DNA of 64,000 bases from contig JAFKEN010000013.1 in NCBI GenBank assembly GCA_017308515.1, positions 86,697 through 150,696 on the forward strand, given 5' to 3'. Position numbers and translations under genes: made by a program. Origin of the DNA: Actinomycetales bacterium (GTDB lineage: Bacteria > Actinomycetota > Actinomycetes > Actinomycetales > Microbacteriaceae). Below are positions 23,103 to 31,523 of the stretch, one piece after another; within the stretch, counting starts at the first letter, position 1; the number at the start of each line of letters is the position of its first letter. Below the pieces are notes generated by a model. That model was not told where the DNA came from and did not search any database. It saw nothing but the letters and a program-made list of their open reading frames with translations.

Positions 23103-24617
23103 TCAGAGTCGGGGAGCGGCGCCGGTGAGGGCGCCCTCCGGGAAGTAGAGCCCGGTGATCTTGCCGTCGCGCAGCGCCTCCTCGTTGGCCTTCTGCGCGG
23201 CCTCAAGCTCGGCCTCGACCTTGGCCGGGTCGCGGCGCAGCGAGGCACCCTGCCGGGTCAGCAGCTCCGCGACCTCCGGGTACGGGGTCGCGCGGGGCTC
23301 GTCACCGCGCAGCGCCGCGGTCGCCGCGAGCGCGCCGGCCGCGTGGCCGATGCCCATCGCGCCGCCCTGGGTGCGGAGCGATCCGTGCGCCTCGTGGGTC
23401 GCTGAGATCGCGCGGCCGGCCATCACGAGGCCGTCGAGGCGCACGGGGATCAGCGTGCGCATCGGGATGTCGTAGGAGTCCTCCGGGTCGGCCCACACGC
23501 CGCCGCCCTGGTAGCCCTCCTTGCCCTTGAGGTTGTGGATGTCGACGGGGAAGTACCCGCGCACCACGACGTCGTCGAACTTGCGGCCGTGCAGCACGTC
23601 CTCGCCAGTGATCACGTACTCGCCGGTGATGTGGCGCGACTCGCGGACGCCGACCTGCGTGCCGGTGCCCGCGAGGAAGGCGTTCTCGAATCCGGGGATG
23701 TTCTCGATGATGAACTTCGACACCGACATCACTTGGCGTCGCCCCTCGATCTCGGCCTGCGTGAGCGACTCGGCCGAGCGCCCGTCGAGGCCCGCGATGC
23801 GGGTCGAGTTGAAGTGCATGACGCCGGGGTGGGTCGTCGTCAGGAACAGCAGGCTGTCGCGCCCGAGGTAGAGCTCGTCGGCCGCCATCGCCTTCGCGAC
23901 GACGTCGAGGAAGCCCTGGCCGACGAAGTGCTGCTGCTGCAGGTGCTCCGAGAACGGCTGCAGGGCGACCATCTCGCTCGCCCACTCGAACTCGTCGAGG
24001 TGCTCGTCCATGTAGGACTTGAGCTTGGCGGTGTCGACCCCGCCCATGTCGAACATGAGCGTTCCCGGCTGGGCGACGCCGTGGTCGTTGCCGACCGTGT
24101 GCTCGGCGCCGGCCATCGCAGCGATGTCGCCGTCGCCGGTGGCATCCACGACGACGGAGGCGGTGTAGACGGTCTTGCCCGACTTGTTGGAGGTCTCGAC
24201 GCCGACGACCTTGTCGCCTTCGGTGACCACGCCAGCGATGAACGAGTGGAAGAGCAGCTCGACGCCCGCCTCCTGCAGCATCTGGATCGCAGTCCACTTG
24301 TAGTACTCACGGTCGTAGAAGCCGAGGTAGGCCCCGCTGCCGTGCGGGTTGGTGCAGCGCAGGTGGCCGGTCGAGCCGCCCGCGAGCCGCATGCGGTCGA
24401 CGAACTCGGCCGGGATCCCCGCGATGACGCGCTCGTCGCCGAAGTGCATCGGCGAGATCGGGCCGAGCCACGCGGAGGTCGCCATGCCTCCGACGAAGCC
24501 GTACTTCTCGATGAGCAGCGTCTTCGCGCCGGCGCGGCCGGCCGCGACCGCGGCGACGAAGCCCGAAGGGCCGCCTCCGCAGACGATGACGTCGAAGTGG
24601 CGGGGATCAGTGGTCAC
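23103..24617 (-). CDS. FAD-dependent oxidoreductase (FAD_oxidored, PF12831-type)
   Basis: 504 aa, GTG start with GAGGAAGAG upstream. FDVIVCGGGPSGFVAAVAAGRAG is the dinucleotide-binding GxGxxG and LLIEKYGFVGGMAT the family FAD loop. VVDATGDGDIAAMAGAEH and GLVMAGRAISATHEAHGSLR with QGGAMGIGHAAG at the C-terminus are the family signatures. It probably oxidises a polyol or sugar acid in the cytosol. It lies between the binding-protein gene and the isomerase of one operon, behind two hairpins (24657-24715) that may lower its expression relative to the binding protein. Confidence 0.87.
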   Translation of the reverse strand: MTTDPRHFDVIVCGGGPSGFVAAVAAGRAGAKTLLIEKYGFVGGMATSAWLGPISPMHFGDERVIAGIPAEFVDRMRLAGGSTGHLRCTNPHGSGAYLGFYDREYYKWTAIQMLQEAGVELLFHSFIAGVVTEGDKVVGVETSNKSGKTVYTASVVVDATGDGDIAAMAGAEHTVGNDHGVAQPGTLMFDMGGVDTAKLKSYMDEHLDEFEWASEMVALQPFSEHLQQQHFVGQGFLDVVAKAMAADELYLGRDSLLFLTTTHPGVMHFNSTRIAGLDGRSAESLTQAEIEGRRQVMSVSKFIIENIPGFENAFLAGTGTQVGVRESRHITGEYVITGEDVLHGRKFDDVVVRGYFPVDIHNLKGKEGYQGGGVWADPEDSYDIPMRTLIPVRLDGLVMAGRAISATHEAHGSLRTQGGAMGIGHAAGALAATAALRGDEPRATPYPEVAELLTRQGASLRRDPAKVEAELEAAQKANEEALRDGKITGLYFPEGALTGAAPRL

Positions 24618-24656
24618 GGTTCTCTTCCTCTGAGGATCGATGGTGGGTGGTGCGGG

Positions 24657-24715
24657 GCGACGCGCAGCGCGTCGCGGGGGAGTGCCGGGGCGGCCGGATC
24701 GCCGACCGCCCCGGC
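24657..24715 (-). promoter_or_regulatory. Two intercistronic hairpins after the binding-protein gene
   Basis: GCCGGGGCGG (24684-24693) pairs with CCGCCCCGGC (24706-24715), loop 12; the stem begins 8 bases after the binding-protein stop. A second stem, GCGACGCGC (24657-24665) with GCGCGTCGC (24667-24675), follows. They may protect the binding-protein mRNA or partly stop transcription. Confidence 0.65.
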
Positions 24716-24722
24716 GGGGTCG

Positions 24723-26015
24723 TCAGCCCCCGAACTGGCCGGCGACCGCGTCGAGCTCGGATGCCGCGTCGGCACCCTGGAACACGACCCGCTGACCGGC
24801 GGTCACGAGCGCGTCGGAGAGCTCGCTGAAGTTCTCCGAGACGGGGGCCGGGCGGCCGTAGTCGAGCACGTAGTCCCGCCAGGTGGCGAGCTCCCCGGCG
24901 TTTGGCAGCGTCTGCACGGCCTCAGAGTCGTAGACGCTCGCGAGCACCGGGAGCACACCGGCCGCGGCGAACTTCTCCTGCGAGACGGCCGAGGCGTAGT
25001 ACTGGATGAAGTCCCAGGCCGCGGCCGGGTCCTCGGCATTCGCGCCGATCGCGAGCGTCTGGCCGGCGACCGGCGTCTGCAGCGGCGTCCCGGCCACGTC
25101 CGACGGGATAGGAGCAGTCTGCAAGTTGTCGCCGATACCTTCGCCTGAACGAGCCGCCGCGACACGGTAGGAGCCCTCGATCGCCATCGAGATCGTGCCG
25201 GCCTTGATGCCGTTGATTACCTCGTCGGCGCCCATGCTGAGCACTTCGTCGCCGAACGCGCCCTCGTCATGCAGCTGTGTGAAGTAGTCCATAGTCGCCA
25301 CCCCGGCGTCCGACGCGAAGGCGGGTTCGCCGTTGACGAGCACATCGCCACCATTGCCCCAGGTGAACGGGATGAACTTCTCCATGAAGTCCGCGCCCAG
25401 GCCTTGGTTCGAGAACCCGACCCCGAGACCCGTGGTCCCCGTCGCCGCGCCCAGAGCCGCGGCAGTGGTGCCGAGCTCGTCGAGTGTCTGCGGCACCTCG
25501 AGACCTGCGTCGGCCAGTAGGTCGGCTCGGTACCAGAGCAACCAGGCGCGGATCTCCCACGGCAGTGCCATGATGTCGCCGTCGAAGGTCGCACCGTCGA
25601 TCGGGAACAGGTAGTCATCGCCGAGCTCGTCGAGCAGCGGCTGGGCGTACTCGGTCATCGGTTGGATGGTGCCCGCCGCGACGTGCGTCGGCAGCTGGTT
25701 CGAGTAGATGTTGATGATGTCCGGACCCTGGCCGCTGGCCGTCGCCTTGATCACCTCGGCGTCGATCTTCGCGTAGTTGATCGAGCGCACCGTCACGGTG
25801 ACGCCGTCCGACTGCGCGTTGTAGTCGTCGACGATGGACTTGAGGGCCGCGCCGCGCGGGTCGTCGGGGCTGTTGGGGTCGAGGAAGATCCAGAAGTCGA
25901 GGTTCTCCTCGCCTCCGGCGCTCCCACCCCCTCCGCTCGCACAGCCGGCGAGGGTGGCGCCGACCGCTGCCGTGAGCGCGACAGCCGCGACCTTGCGGAT
26001 GATTCCGTGCTTCAT
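24723..26015 (-). CDS. Extracellular sugar-binding lipoprotein of an ABC transporter
   Basis: 430 aa, ATG with AGGAAAGG. Lipoprotein signal: basic MKHGIIRK, hydrophobic AAVALTAAVGAT, lipobox LAGC (Cys about 24), then a Gly/Ser linker. The mature part is a family 1 solute-binding fold: VKATASGQGPDIINIYSNQL, IMALPWEIRAWLLWYRADL and KAGTISMAIEGSYRVAA are the typical segments. It delivers a carbohydrate or sugar-acid to the permeases encoded upstream (26061-27906). No ATPase gene is in the operon, so a shared MsiK-type ATPase is probably used, as is common in actinobacteria. Confidence 0.92.
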   Translation of the reverse strand: MKHGIIRKVAAVALTAAVGATLAGCASGGGGSAGGEENLDFWIFLDPNSPDDPRGAALKSIVDDYNAQSDGVTVTVRSINYAKIDAEVIKATASGQGPDIINIYSNQLPTHVAAGTIQPMTEYAQPLLDELGDDYLFPIDGATFDGDIMALPWEIRAWLLWYRADLLADAGLEVPQTLDELGTTAAALGAATGTTGLGVGFSNQGLGADFMEKFIPFTWGNGGDVLVNGEPAFASDAGVATMDYFTQLHDEGAFGDEVLSMGADEVINGIKAGTISMAIEGSYRVAAARSGEGIGDNLQTAPIPSDVAGTPLQTPVAGQTLAIGANAEDPAAAWDFIQYYASAVSQEKFAAAGVLPVLASVYDSEAVQTLPNAGELATWRDYVLDYGRPAPVSENFSELSDALVTAGQRVVFQGADAASELDAVAGQFGG

Positions 26016-26060
26016 GTCTGACCTTTCCTGCGGTGTGTGATCGCATCTGCGGTGATGCGG

Positions 26061-26954
26061 TTATCCCTTGGTGGCACCGGCCGAGAGGCCGGCGACGATG
26101 CGTCGCTCCATGAGGATGAAGACGAGGATGATCGGGATCACGGTCACGACGACCGCGGCCGTGAGCTGGCCCCAGACGATCCCGTACTGCGAGAGGTAGT
26201 TGTAGAGCCCGACGGCCACGAGGCGCTTCTCGTCGGACGAGATCATCGTCGAGGCGATGAGGAAGTCGTTCCAGACGTAGATGAACGAGATGACGCCGGC
26301 TGCGGCGATCCCGGGGAGGGCGAGGGGGAAGATGAGCTGCACCATCACGCGGAAGTGCGAGGCCCCGTCGACGCGGCCCGCCTCCTCGATGGAGTCGGGG
26401 ATCGACTCGAAGAAGCCCTTGAGCATCCAGATCACGGTCGGGATCTGCCAGGCCGTGTAGATGATCACCATGACGCCGTAGGTGTCGTAGAGCCCGAGGC
26501 TGACCGCGAGGAAGTAGAGCGGCACGAGGATCGCGATCCCCGGGATCATGCTCGTCATGAGGATCAGGAACATGCTCGTCGCGCGCCCGCGGAAGCGGAA
26601 CCGGGCGGCGGCGTAGGCGCCGAAGATCGCGACGAGGATCGTGCTGATCACCGTCAGGCCGGCGACCAGCAGCGTGTTGCCGAGGTAGACCGGGATCTGC
26701 GACTCGAACAGTACGAGGCGGTAGTTCTCGAGCGTGAACTGCGCGGGGATCCACCCGGAGTCGCTGAGCGTGACGCTCTCCGACTTGAACGAGGTGCTGA
26801 GACCCCACAGCAACGGGATGATCGCGAACAGCGAGGCGGCGACGAGCGCGACGTAGATGAGCGGGTTCGTGCCGCGGCGACGGCGGCGACGCGGCGACGC
26901 CGCTCGGGAGTCCACAGTCGACACGGCCGCGATAGTGACGATCGGCTCAGACAT
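26061..26954 (-). CDS. Carbohydrate ABC permease, MalG type
   Basis: 297 aa from ATG 26954, with GAGGAG 8 bases upstream; it overlaps the preceding permease by 8 bases. Six membrane helices; the cytosolic EAA loop reads EEAGRVDGASHFRVMVQLIFPLALPG. The Arg-rich N-terminus (SPRRRRRRGTNP) precedes TM1 on the cytosolic side. It pairs with the MalF-type subunit to move the ligand of the lipoprotein at 24723-26015. Confidence 0.92.
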   Translation of the reverse strand: MSEPIVTIAAVSTVDSRAASPRRRRRRGTNPLIYVALVAASLFAIIPLLWGLSTSFKSESVTLSDSGWIPAQFTLENYRLVLFESQIPVYLGNTLLVAGLTVISTILVAIFGAYAAARFRFRGRATSMFLILMTSMIPGIAILVPLYFLAVSLGLYDTYGVMVIIYTAWQIPTVIWMLKGFFESIPDSIEEAGRVDGASHFRVMVQLIFPLALPGIAAAGVISFIYVWNDFLIASTMISSDEKRLVAVGLYNYLSQYGIVWGQLTAAVVVTVIPIILVFILMERRIVAGLSAGATKG

Positions 26955-27906
26955 TGCGCTCACTCCTCAGCAGTCGCAGGTAGGCCGCGCCGAACAGCAC
27001 GTTGAAGGCGAACAGCACGACGCTGTACGCGGCGCCGAGCCCGAGGTTGAAGAACTCGAAGCTCTGCTTGAACGCAGCGAGCGAGAGCAGGTTGGTGCCG
27101 TCGAGCGGTCCGCCGCCGGTGAGCGTGTAGATGAGGGTCACCATGTTGAAGTACAGGAGCGTCAGCTGAATCACGACGACGAACAGCGTCGGCTTCATGA
27201 GCGGCAGCGTCACCTGCATGAAGCGGCGGAACGGCCCCGCCCCGTCGACCTCGGCCGCCTCGCGCAGTTCCTCGGGGATCGTCTGCAGCGACGCGAGGCA
27301 CAGGATCGTGGCGATGGGGTAGCTGATCCAGACGTTGACGACGATCAGCAGCAGCATCGCCAGGTTGGGGTCGGCGAGGAAGTCGAGGCGCACGCCGCCG
27401 ATGTCGCCGAGCCCGAGGGGGCCGTAGTCGGGGTTGACGAGCCACTTCCACAGCAGCGCCGCGACGGTCTGCGACACGACCCAGGGCAGCAGGATGATCA
27501 CCCGGAACACCCGGCGGAACCGCACCTCCTGGTTGAGCAGGTTTGCCAGCGCGAGCGACAGGGGCACGGCGATGGCGAGCGACCCGACGACGTAGACGAG
27601 CGAGCGCCCGACCTGTCCGAGGCCCTCCGCGGTGCCGAAGATCTGGGCGAAGTTGTCGAGCCCGACGAAGTCGCCGATCTGCAGGAACCGCGTCTCGTGG
27701 AGGCTGAGGTTGATCGCGTACGCGATGGGGAAGATCGACACCACCGCGACGATCGCGATCGACGGCACGATGAGCGCCCACGAGAGGCCGAGCGGCGACG
27801 TGGTGCCGACACCGGACGAGCGGCGGCGGGGCCCGCGCTCGGGCGCGGGGGCCGACGGCGCGGCCGGGGGCTTCCGGTCGGCGGGGGCCGTCATCAGGGC
27901 GGTCAT
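26947..27906 (-). CDS. Carbohydrate ABC permease, MalF type
   Basis: 319 aa from ATG 27906. A Pro/Arg-rich cytosolic N-terminus of about 40 residues is followed by six helices; the EAA loop is EELREAAEVDGAGPFRRFMQVTLPLMKP. YTLTGGGPLDGTNLLSL is the typical periplasmic-side loop of MalF-type subunits. It lies 32 bases after the aldolase gene in the same operon. Confidence 0.92.
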   Translation of the reverse strand: MTALMTAPADRKPPAAPSAPAPERGPRRRSSGVGTTSPLGLSWALIVPSIAIVAVVSIFPIAYAINLSLHETRFLQIGDFVGLDNFAQIFGTAEGLGQVGRSLVYVVGSLAIAVPLSLALANLLNQEVRFRRVFRVIILLPWVVSQTVAALLWKWLVNPDYGPLGLGDIGGVRLDFLADPNLAMLLLIVVNVWISYPIATILCLASLQTIPEELREAAEVDGAGPFRRFMQVTLPLMKPTLFVVVIQLTLLYFNMVTLIYTLTGGGPLDGTNLLSLAAFKQSFEFFNLGLGAAYSVVLFAFNVLFGAAYLRLLRSERNV

Positions 27907-27938
27907 CGGAATCTCCTCATCGAGATCGAGGGTCGGGG

Positions 27939-28829
27939 TCAGGGAGCGGCGACCGCGCCCGTCGCGTGTTCGCGGGTGATCGCGTGGACGCGATCGACGG
28001 TGGCGGGGTCGAGCGGATCGATCGCCAGGCGGCATCCGGCATCCGCGATGACGCCCTGCAGGGCCAGCGACTCCTTGAGGGCGGCGATCGAGGAGCCGAG
28101 CACGGGGACGACGGCGTTCACCGGGGCCGCGGCGGCGTCGACCTCCGCCGTGTCTCCCGCCTCCATCGCGTCGCGCAGCCGCACGAAGGGGGGCGCGATC
28201 GCCGAGGACACGCCGGAGACCACCCCGCCGCCTCCGGCGGCGACCACCTCCCGGAGCAGACCGTCGTTGCCGGAGAGGACGGTGCGCGGCGTGCGCAACG
28301 CGGCGACCAGCTCGGCGAGATACCCGGTGCCGGCGATCGAGATCTTCGCGCCGGCAAGGCCGTAGTCGTCGATCACGGCGGCGGCGGCATCTGCGGGCAG
28401 CTGCACACCGGTGCGGTCGGGGAACAAGTAGAGGAACACGGCCTCCGCGGGGAGTGTCGCGAGCGCGGCGTCGACCTGGCGGCGCACGCCGTCGAGGCTC
28501 GCGGGCAGGTAGTACGGCGTCAGCACCGACGCCCGGGTGATGCCGAGCTCGGCGGCGTCGCGCGCGAGCTGGGCCGTCTCGAACGGTCCGGCCGCACCGA
28601 CGTGGGCGATGACCCGATCCGGCCCCGCGACCGCGGCCGCCGCGGCGAGGGCCGCGCGCCGCTCGGCGCGGTCGAGTGCCGGGAACTCGGCGGTCGTGCC
28701 GTTGACGAACAGGGCGTCGACGCCGCCCGCGAGGGCGTGCTCGAAGACGCGGGTCGTGGAATCGAGGTCGACGGAGCCGTCGGCGGCGAAGGCGGTCGGC
28801 GTCGCGGTGACGACGAGGGGGCGGTTCAT
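27939..28829 (-). CDS. Dihydrodipicolinate synthase/N-acetylneuraminate lyase-family aldolase
   Basis: 296 aa, ATG overlapping the GntR stop (ATGA). TIM-barrel class I aldolase: FVNGTTAEFPAL (pyruvate-binding GTT, here NGTTAEF), Tyr134 in VFLYLFPD and the Schiff-base Lys162 in GAKISIAGTG. Residues differ from true DapA (GGTTGES, VPGRT), so lysine synthesis is unlikely; cleavage or dehydration of a 2-keto-3-deoxy sugar acid fits the operon. The product is probably pyruvate plus an aldehyde; the real substrate is not readable. Confidence 0.85.
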   Translation of the reverse strand: MNRPLVVTATPTAFAADGSVDLDSTTRVFEHALAGGVDALFVNGTTAEFPALDRAERRAALAAAAAVAGPDRVIAHVGAAGPFETAQLARDAAELGITRASVLTPYYLPASLDGVRRQVDAALATLPAEAVFLYLFPDRTGVQLPADAAAAVIDDYGLAGAKISIAGTGYLAELVAALRTPRTVLSGNDGLLREVVAAGGGGVVSGVSSAIAPPFVRLRDAMEAGDTAEVDAAAAPVNAVVPVLGSSIAALKESLALQGVIADAGCRLAIDPLDPATVDRVHAITREHATGAVAAP

Positions 28830-29548
28830 GCGGAGGCCTCCTCGGCGGCGTCGGCGGGCGCGGGTTGCCCGGTCATTCGGGCGAAAGCGTTGACGAGTCG
28901 GGTGCGAGAACCGAGGAGGTGTTCGCGCAGCTCCGGCAGGGCCTTGTCGACGTCGCCGTCCACCATGAGCTGGTGCAGGCGCACGTGCGAGTCGAGCGAC
29001 GGGCCCAGGTCGATGTCCTCCGCCGTGGTCAGCTCGAGCAGCACGCCGAAGGTGGGTTCGTACTGACGCCACACGTCTTCGAGCCGTTTGTGGCCCGAGA
29101 TCCGGTAGAAGCACGAGTGGAACGCGGTGTCGGCGTGGGCGTAGGCGAGGTGGTCGCCGGCGGCAGCTGCGGTCCGCATCGTTGCGAGCGGGGCGAGGGC
29201 GGTGTCCCATGCTTCGCGCGAGGCTCCGGCAGCGATGGTGAGCGCCATCGTCTCGATCGCTTCGCGCACGGCGTAGAGCTCGTCGATGTCGTGCAGCGTC
29301 AGGCCCCGGGCGACCATGCCCCGGCGGCGGCTCTCGACGAGTCCCTCAGCTTCCAGCTTGGCGAGCGCGTCGCGGATGGGTCCGCGACTGACGCCGAAGG
29401 TCTCCGAAAGCGGGGCCTCGACGAGATGCGCGCCGGTGGGGATCTGGCCGGTGATGATCAGCACCCGCAACTGGTCGACGACCTGCTGCCCGAGCACTCG
29501 GACCTCGGGAGCGGTCACTGCTCCGACGAGGTTGAACTGGTCTGCCAC
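28826..29548 (-). CDS. GntR/FCD-family transcriptional regulator of the sugar operon
   Basis: 240 aa from GTG 29548, with GGAG 5 bases upstream. N-terminal winged helix: QLRVLIITGQIPTGAHLVEAPLSETFGVSRGPIRDALAKLEAEG, a standard GntR domain. The FCD domain follows with candidate metal ligands in DTAFHSCFY (Asp, His) and SHVRLHQLM (His). The effector would be an acid intermediate of the pathway. It is first in the operon and likely acts on the palindrome at 29578-29591, controlling itself and the six genes downstream. Confidence 0.9.
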   Translation of the reverse strand: MADQFNLVGAVTAPEVRVLGQQVVDQLRVLIITGQIPTGAHLVEAPLSETFGVSRGPIRDALAKLEAEGLVESRRRGMVARGLTLHDIDELYAVREAIETMALTIAAGASREAWDTALAPLATMRTAAAAGDHLAYAHADTAFHSCFYRISGHKRLEDVWRQYEPTFGVLLELTTAEDIDLGPSLDSHVRLHQLMVDGDVDKALPELREHLLGSRTRLVNAFARMTGQPAPADAAEEASA

Positions 29549-29577
29549 TGCAACTCCATTGTCATCGGTCGTCCGAT

Positions 29578-29614
29578 TACGGTTAACCGTAGACAGAATG
29601 GCGACAGCGGTCAA
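29578..29614 (-). promoter_or_regulatory. Promoter and palindromic operator of the GntR sugar operon
   Basis: On the minus strand TTGACC (-35, 29609-29614) and TACGGT (-10, 29586-29591) are separated by exactly 17 bases. The -10 box is half of the perfect 14-bp palindrome TACGGTTAACCGTA (29578-29591), so a bound GntR dimer would cover it. The leader to GTG 29548 is about 30 bases. Confidence 0.8.
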
Positions 29615-29718
29615 GCCTGATATCACCCGAGGAAGCACGGCGAACAAGTGGACGATGTGCCGATGATCCCGAGGCCGCCCTCTCGGCGGCCCCGCTCCGC
29701 CCGGCGTACGATTCCCGC

Positions 29719-30078
29719 ATGAGTCCGGCGCCGATCGCGAGCGCGCGTCCCGCGCGCTGGGTCGCCGCCGCCGGGTCGGCCTCGGCGGCCGCCTCCGCGG
29801 TGCTCGGCACGACCCTGCTGTTCGCGGTCGTCGCCCTCGGGCCGGTGGCGGATCCGGCGGCCGTCCTCGCGGCTCTCGCCACGGCCTCGCTCGCCGGCGT
29901 CGCCCTCGCGCTGGCCGCCCGCTCGCTGACCCGCGCGCCGCGCCGGGTGCTGCGCACCGTCGGCGGCCGCGCTCCGCACCACCGCGAGGTGCTCGACCGG
30001 CTCGCGGAACCGAACCATCCCGACACCACGGGCCGGGTGCACGAACGCGCCCCGGGGCGGCCGATCCCGGCCGCGTAG
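29719..30078 (+). CDS. DUF6412-like small membrane protein
   Basis: 119 aa. Two hydrophobic segments (about 14-46 and 50-68) are followed by a basic, Pro-rich cytosolic tail with RGRVHERAPGRPIPAA-like spacing. It resembles the DUF6412 family that sits directly before YidC paralogues in actinobacteria, as here (79 bases apart). Function unknown; assistance in membrane-protein insertion is a guess from context. Confidence 0.65.
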   Translation: MSPAPIASARPARWVAAAGSASAAASAVLGTTLLFAVVALGPVADPAAVLAALATASLAGVALALAARSLTRAPRRVLRTVGGRAPHHREVLDRLAEPNHPDTTGRVHERAPGRPIPAA

Positions 30079-30157
30079 TCCTCCCCGAGTCCTCCCGGGT
30101 CTCGAGGCGCCGCGGCCACGCCGCGACCCCTCTTCCCACGACCCTCTGGACTCACTC

Positions 30158-31024
30158 ATGGACTTCTCCGCGTTCCCGCCCATCGCCGCGCTCCTCGACG
30201 GCGCCCACTCCCTGCTCCTCGGCCTCGCCGCCGCCCTCGAGCCGCTCGCCGGCTCCGCGTCGGCGGCGCTCGCGATCGTGCTCGTGACGCTCGTCGTCCG
30301 GGCCGCTCTCGTCCCGCTCGGCGTGCGCCTCGTGCGCGCCGACCTCGCACGGCGCCGGCTCGCACCCCGGCTGGCGGAGCTGCAGCGCCGCCACCGCGCC
30401 CGCCCCGAGGTGCTGCAGCAGAAGACCCTCGAGCTCTACCGCGCCGAGGGCGTCTCGCCGTTCGCCGGCATCCTGCCCGCCCTCGCCCAGGCGCCCGTGC
30501 TCGGCGTGCTGTACGGCGTCGCCGTCTCGCCGCAGCTCAACGGGCACGCCAACGAGCTGCTCGGCGCGACCCTGCTCGGGGCGCCGCTGGGTCGCTCGCT
30601 GCCGTTGCTGCTGGCCGCCGGCGCCTGGCCGCAGCTGCTCGTGCCGCTCACGGTGGTCGCTGTCGTCGCCCTCGTCGCGGCGCTCACCCGGCGTCAGAGC
30701 CTCGCGTGGCAAGCGGCCGGCGCCGCCGCGGCCGGGCGGTCGAACGCCGGCGCGGGCGCGGCCGGGTCGCGGTCGAACGCCGGCGCGGCCGCGAGCGCCG
30801 CCGCCCCGGGTGCAGGCGCGATGCCCGGCCTCGCGCGGGCGCTCTCCTGGATGCCGTTCCTCACCGTCGCGTTCGCCGCGTTCGTGCCGCTCGCCGCGGC
30901 CCTCTACCTCGCGGTGAGCACCGCGTGGACCCTCGTCGAGCGCGGCGCGATCCGCCGCGTCCTGACGCGCGGCGGCGAGCCCGGCCCGGTGGCTACAGCC
31001 CGGCCGGCGGCCACACCCCGATGA
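30158..31024 (+). CDS. yidC: YidC/Oxa1-family membrane protein insertase, secondary paralogue
   Basis: 288 aa. The YidC core is recognisable: IVLVTLVVRAALVPLGVRLVRADL (TM with the conserved Arg in the groove, R48), the cytosolic hairpin LAELQRRHRARPEVLQQKTLELYRAEG, then GVSPFAGILPALAQAPVLGVLYG. An Ala/Gly/Ser-rich insert of about 45 residues with a repeated RSNAGA unit (30736-30798) lies before the last helix pair. It is shorter than the main YidC, has no rpmH-rnpA neighbours and is paired with DUF6412, so it is a specialised second copy. Confidence 0.87.
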   Translation: MDFSAFPPIAALLDGAHSLLLGLAAALEPLAGSASAALAIVLVTLVVRAALVPLGVRLVRADLARRRLAPRLAELQRRHRARPEVLQQKTLELYRAEGVSPFAGILPALAQAPVLGVLYGVAVSPQLNGHANELLGATLLGAPLGRSLPLLLAAGAWPQLLVPLTVVAVVALVAALTRRQSLAWQAAGAAAAGRSNAGAGAAGSRSNAGAAASAAAPGAGAMPGLARALSWMPFLTVAFAAFVPLAAALYLAVSTAWTLVERGAIRRVLTRGGEPGPVATARPAATPR

Positions 31025-31424
31025 TGAGCGCCATGACGAGCACGGTCACGAGCTCGTGCGCCGAGTTGAGCACCGTGAGCCGCCACGGCCGGGTGTCGAA
31101 CTGGTCGTGGGTGACGAAGCGGGCGGCGGTGAAGCCCGCCCACAGGATCGCCGCAGTGAGCAGGGCGTTCACGAGGAACGACCCGCCGTAGAAGTGGAAC
31201 GAGATCGCGGCCGCGCCGGCGAGCACCCACGCCGTGATGAACGACACGATCACGGTGACGATGATCGGGCGCACGGCGTCTCTCGCGTTGCCGGAGGGGG
31301 TGATCCCGGTGAGCTTCATCCAGTAGTTCCCGAAGACCTTCGGGGTGTACCAGATCGAGCCCACGATCATGCTCGAGACCGTCGCGAGCACGACGGCGAT
31401 GTAGTTGATCTCGGGGACGGTCAT
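30993..31424 (-). CDS. DUF1761 family membrane protein
   Basis: 143 aa, ATG 31424. Four hydrophobic helices with INYIAVVLATVSSMIVGSIWYTPKVFGNYWMKLTG at the N-terminus, the DUF1761 signature (GxxWYxPxxFGxxWxxL). The 3' end overlaps the YidC 3' end by 32 bases on the other strand. Function unknown. Confidence 0.87.
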   Translation of the reverse strand: MTVPEINYIAVVLATVSSMIVGSIWYTPKVFGNYWMKLTGITPSGNARDAVRPIIVTVIVSFITAWVLAGAAAISFHFYGGSFLVNALLTAAILWAGFTAARFVTHDQFDTRPWRLTVLNSAHELVTVLVMALIIGVWPPAGL

Positions 31425-31523
31425 GGCGGTCTCCTCGCAGGTGGCGGCGGCATCCTCGGCGCCGGCTGGGAGGCAGCCTAGCGACGCCCGGGGCGCGGGG
31501 GCCAGAGCGCGTAGCCTCGGATC

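Noticed and set aside
27939..28829. Lysine-biosynthesis DapA
   Set aside because: The GGTTGE and proline-rich loops of DapA are changed and the gene sits in a sugar transport operon under GntR control.
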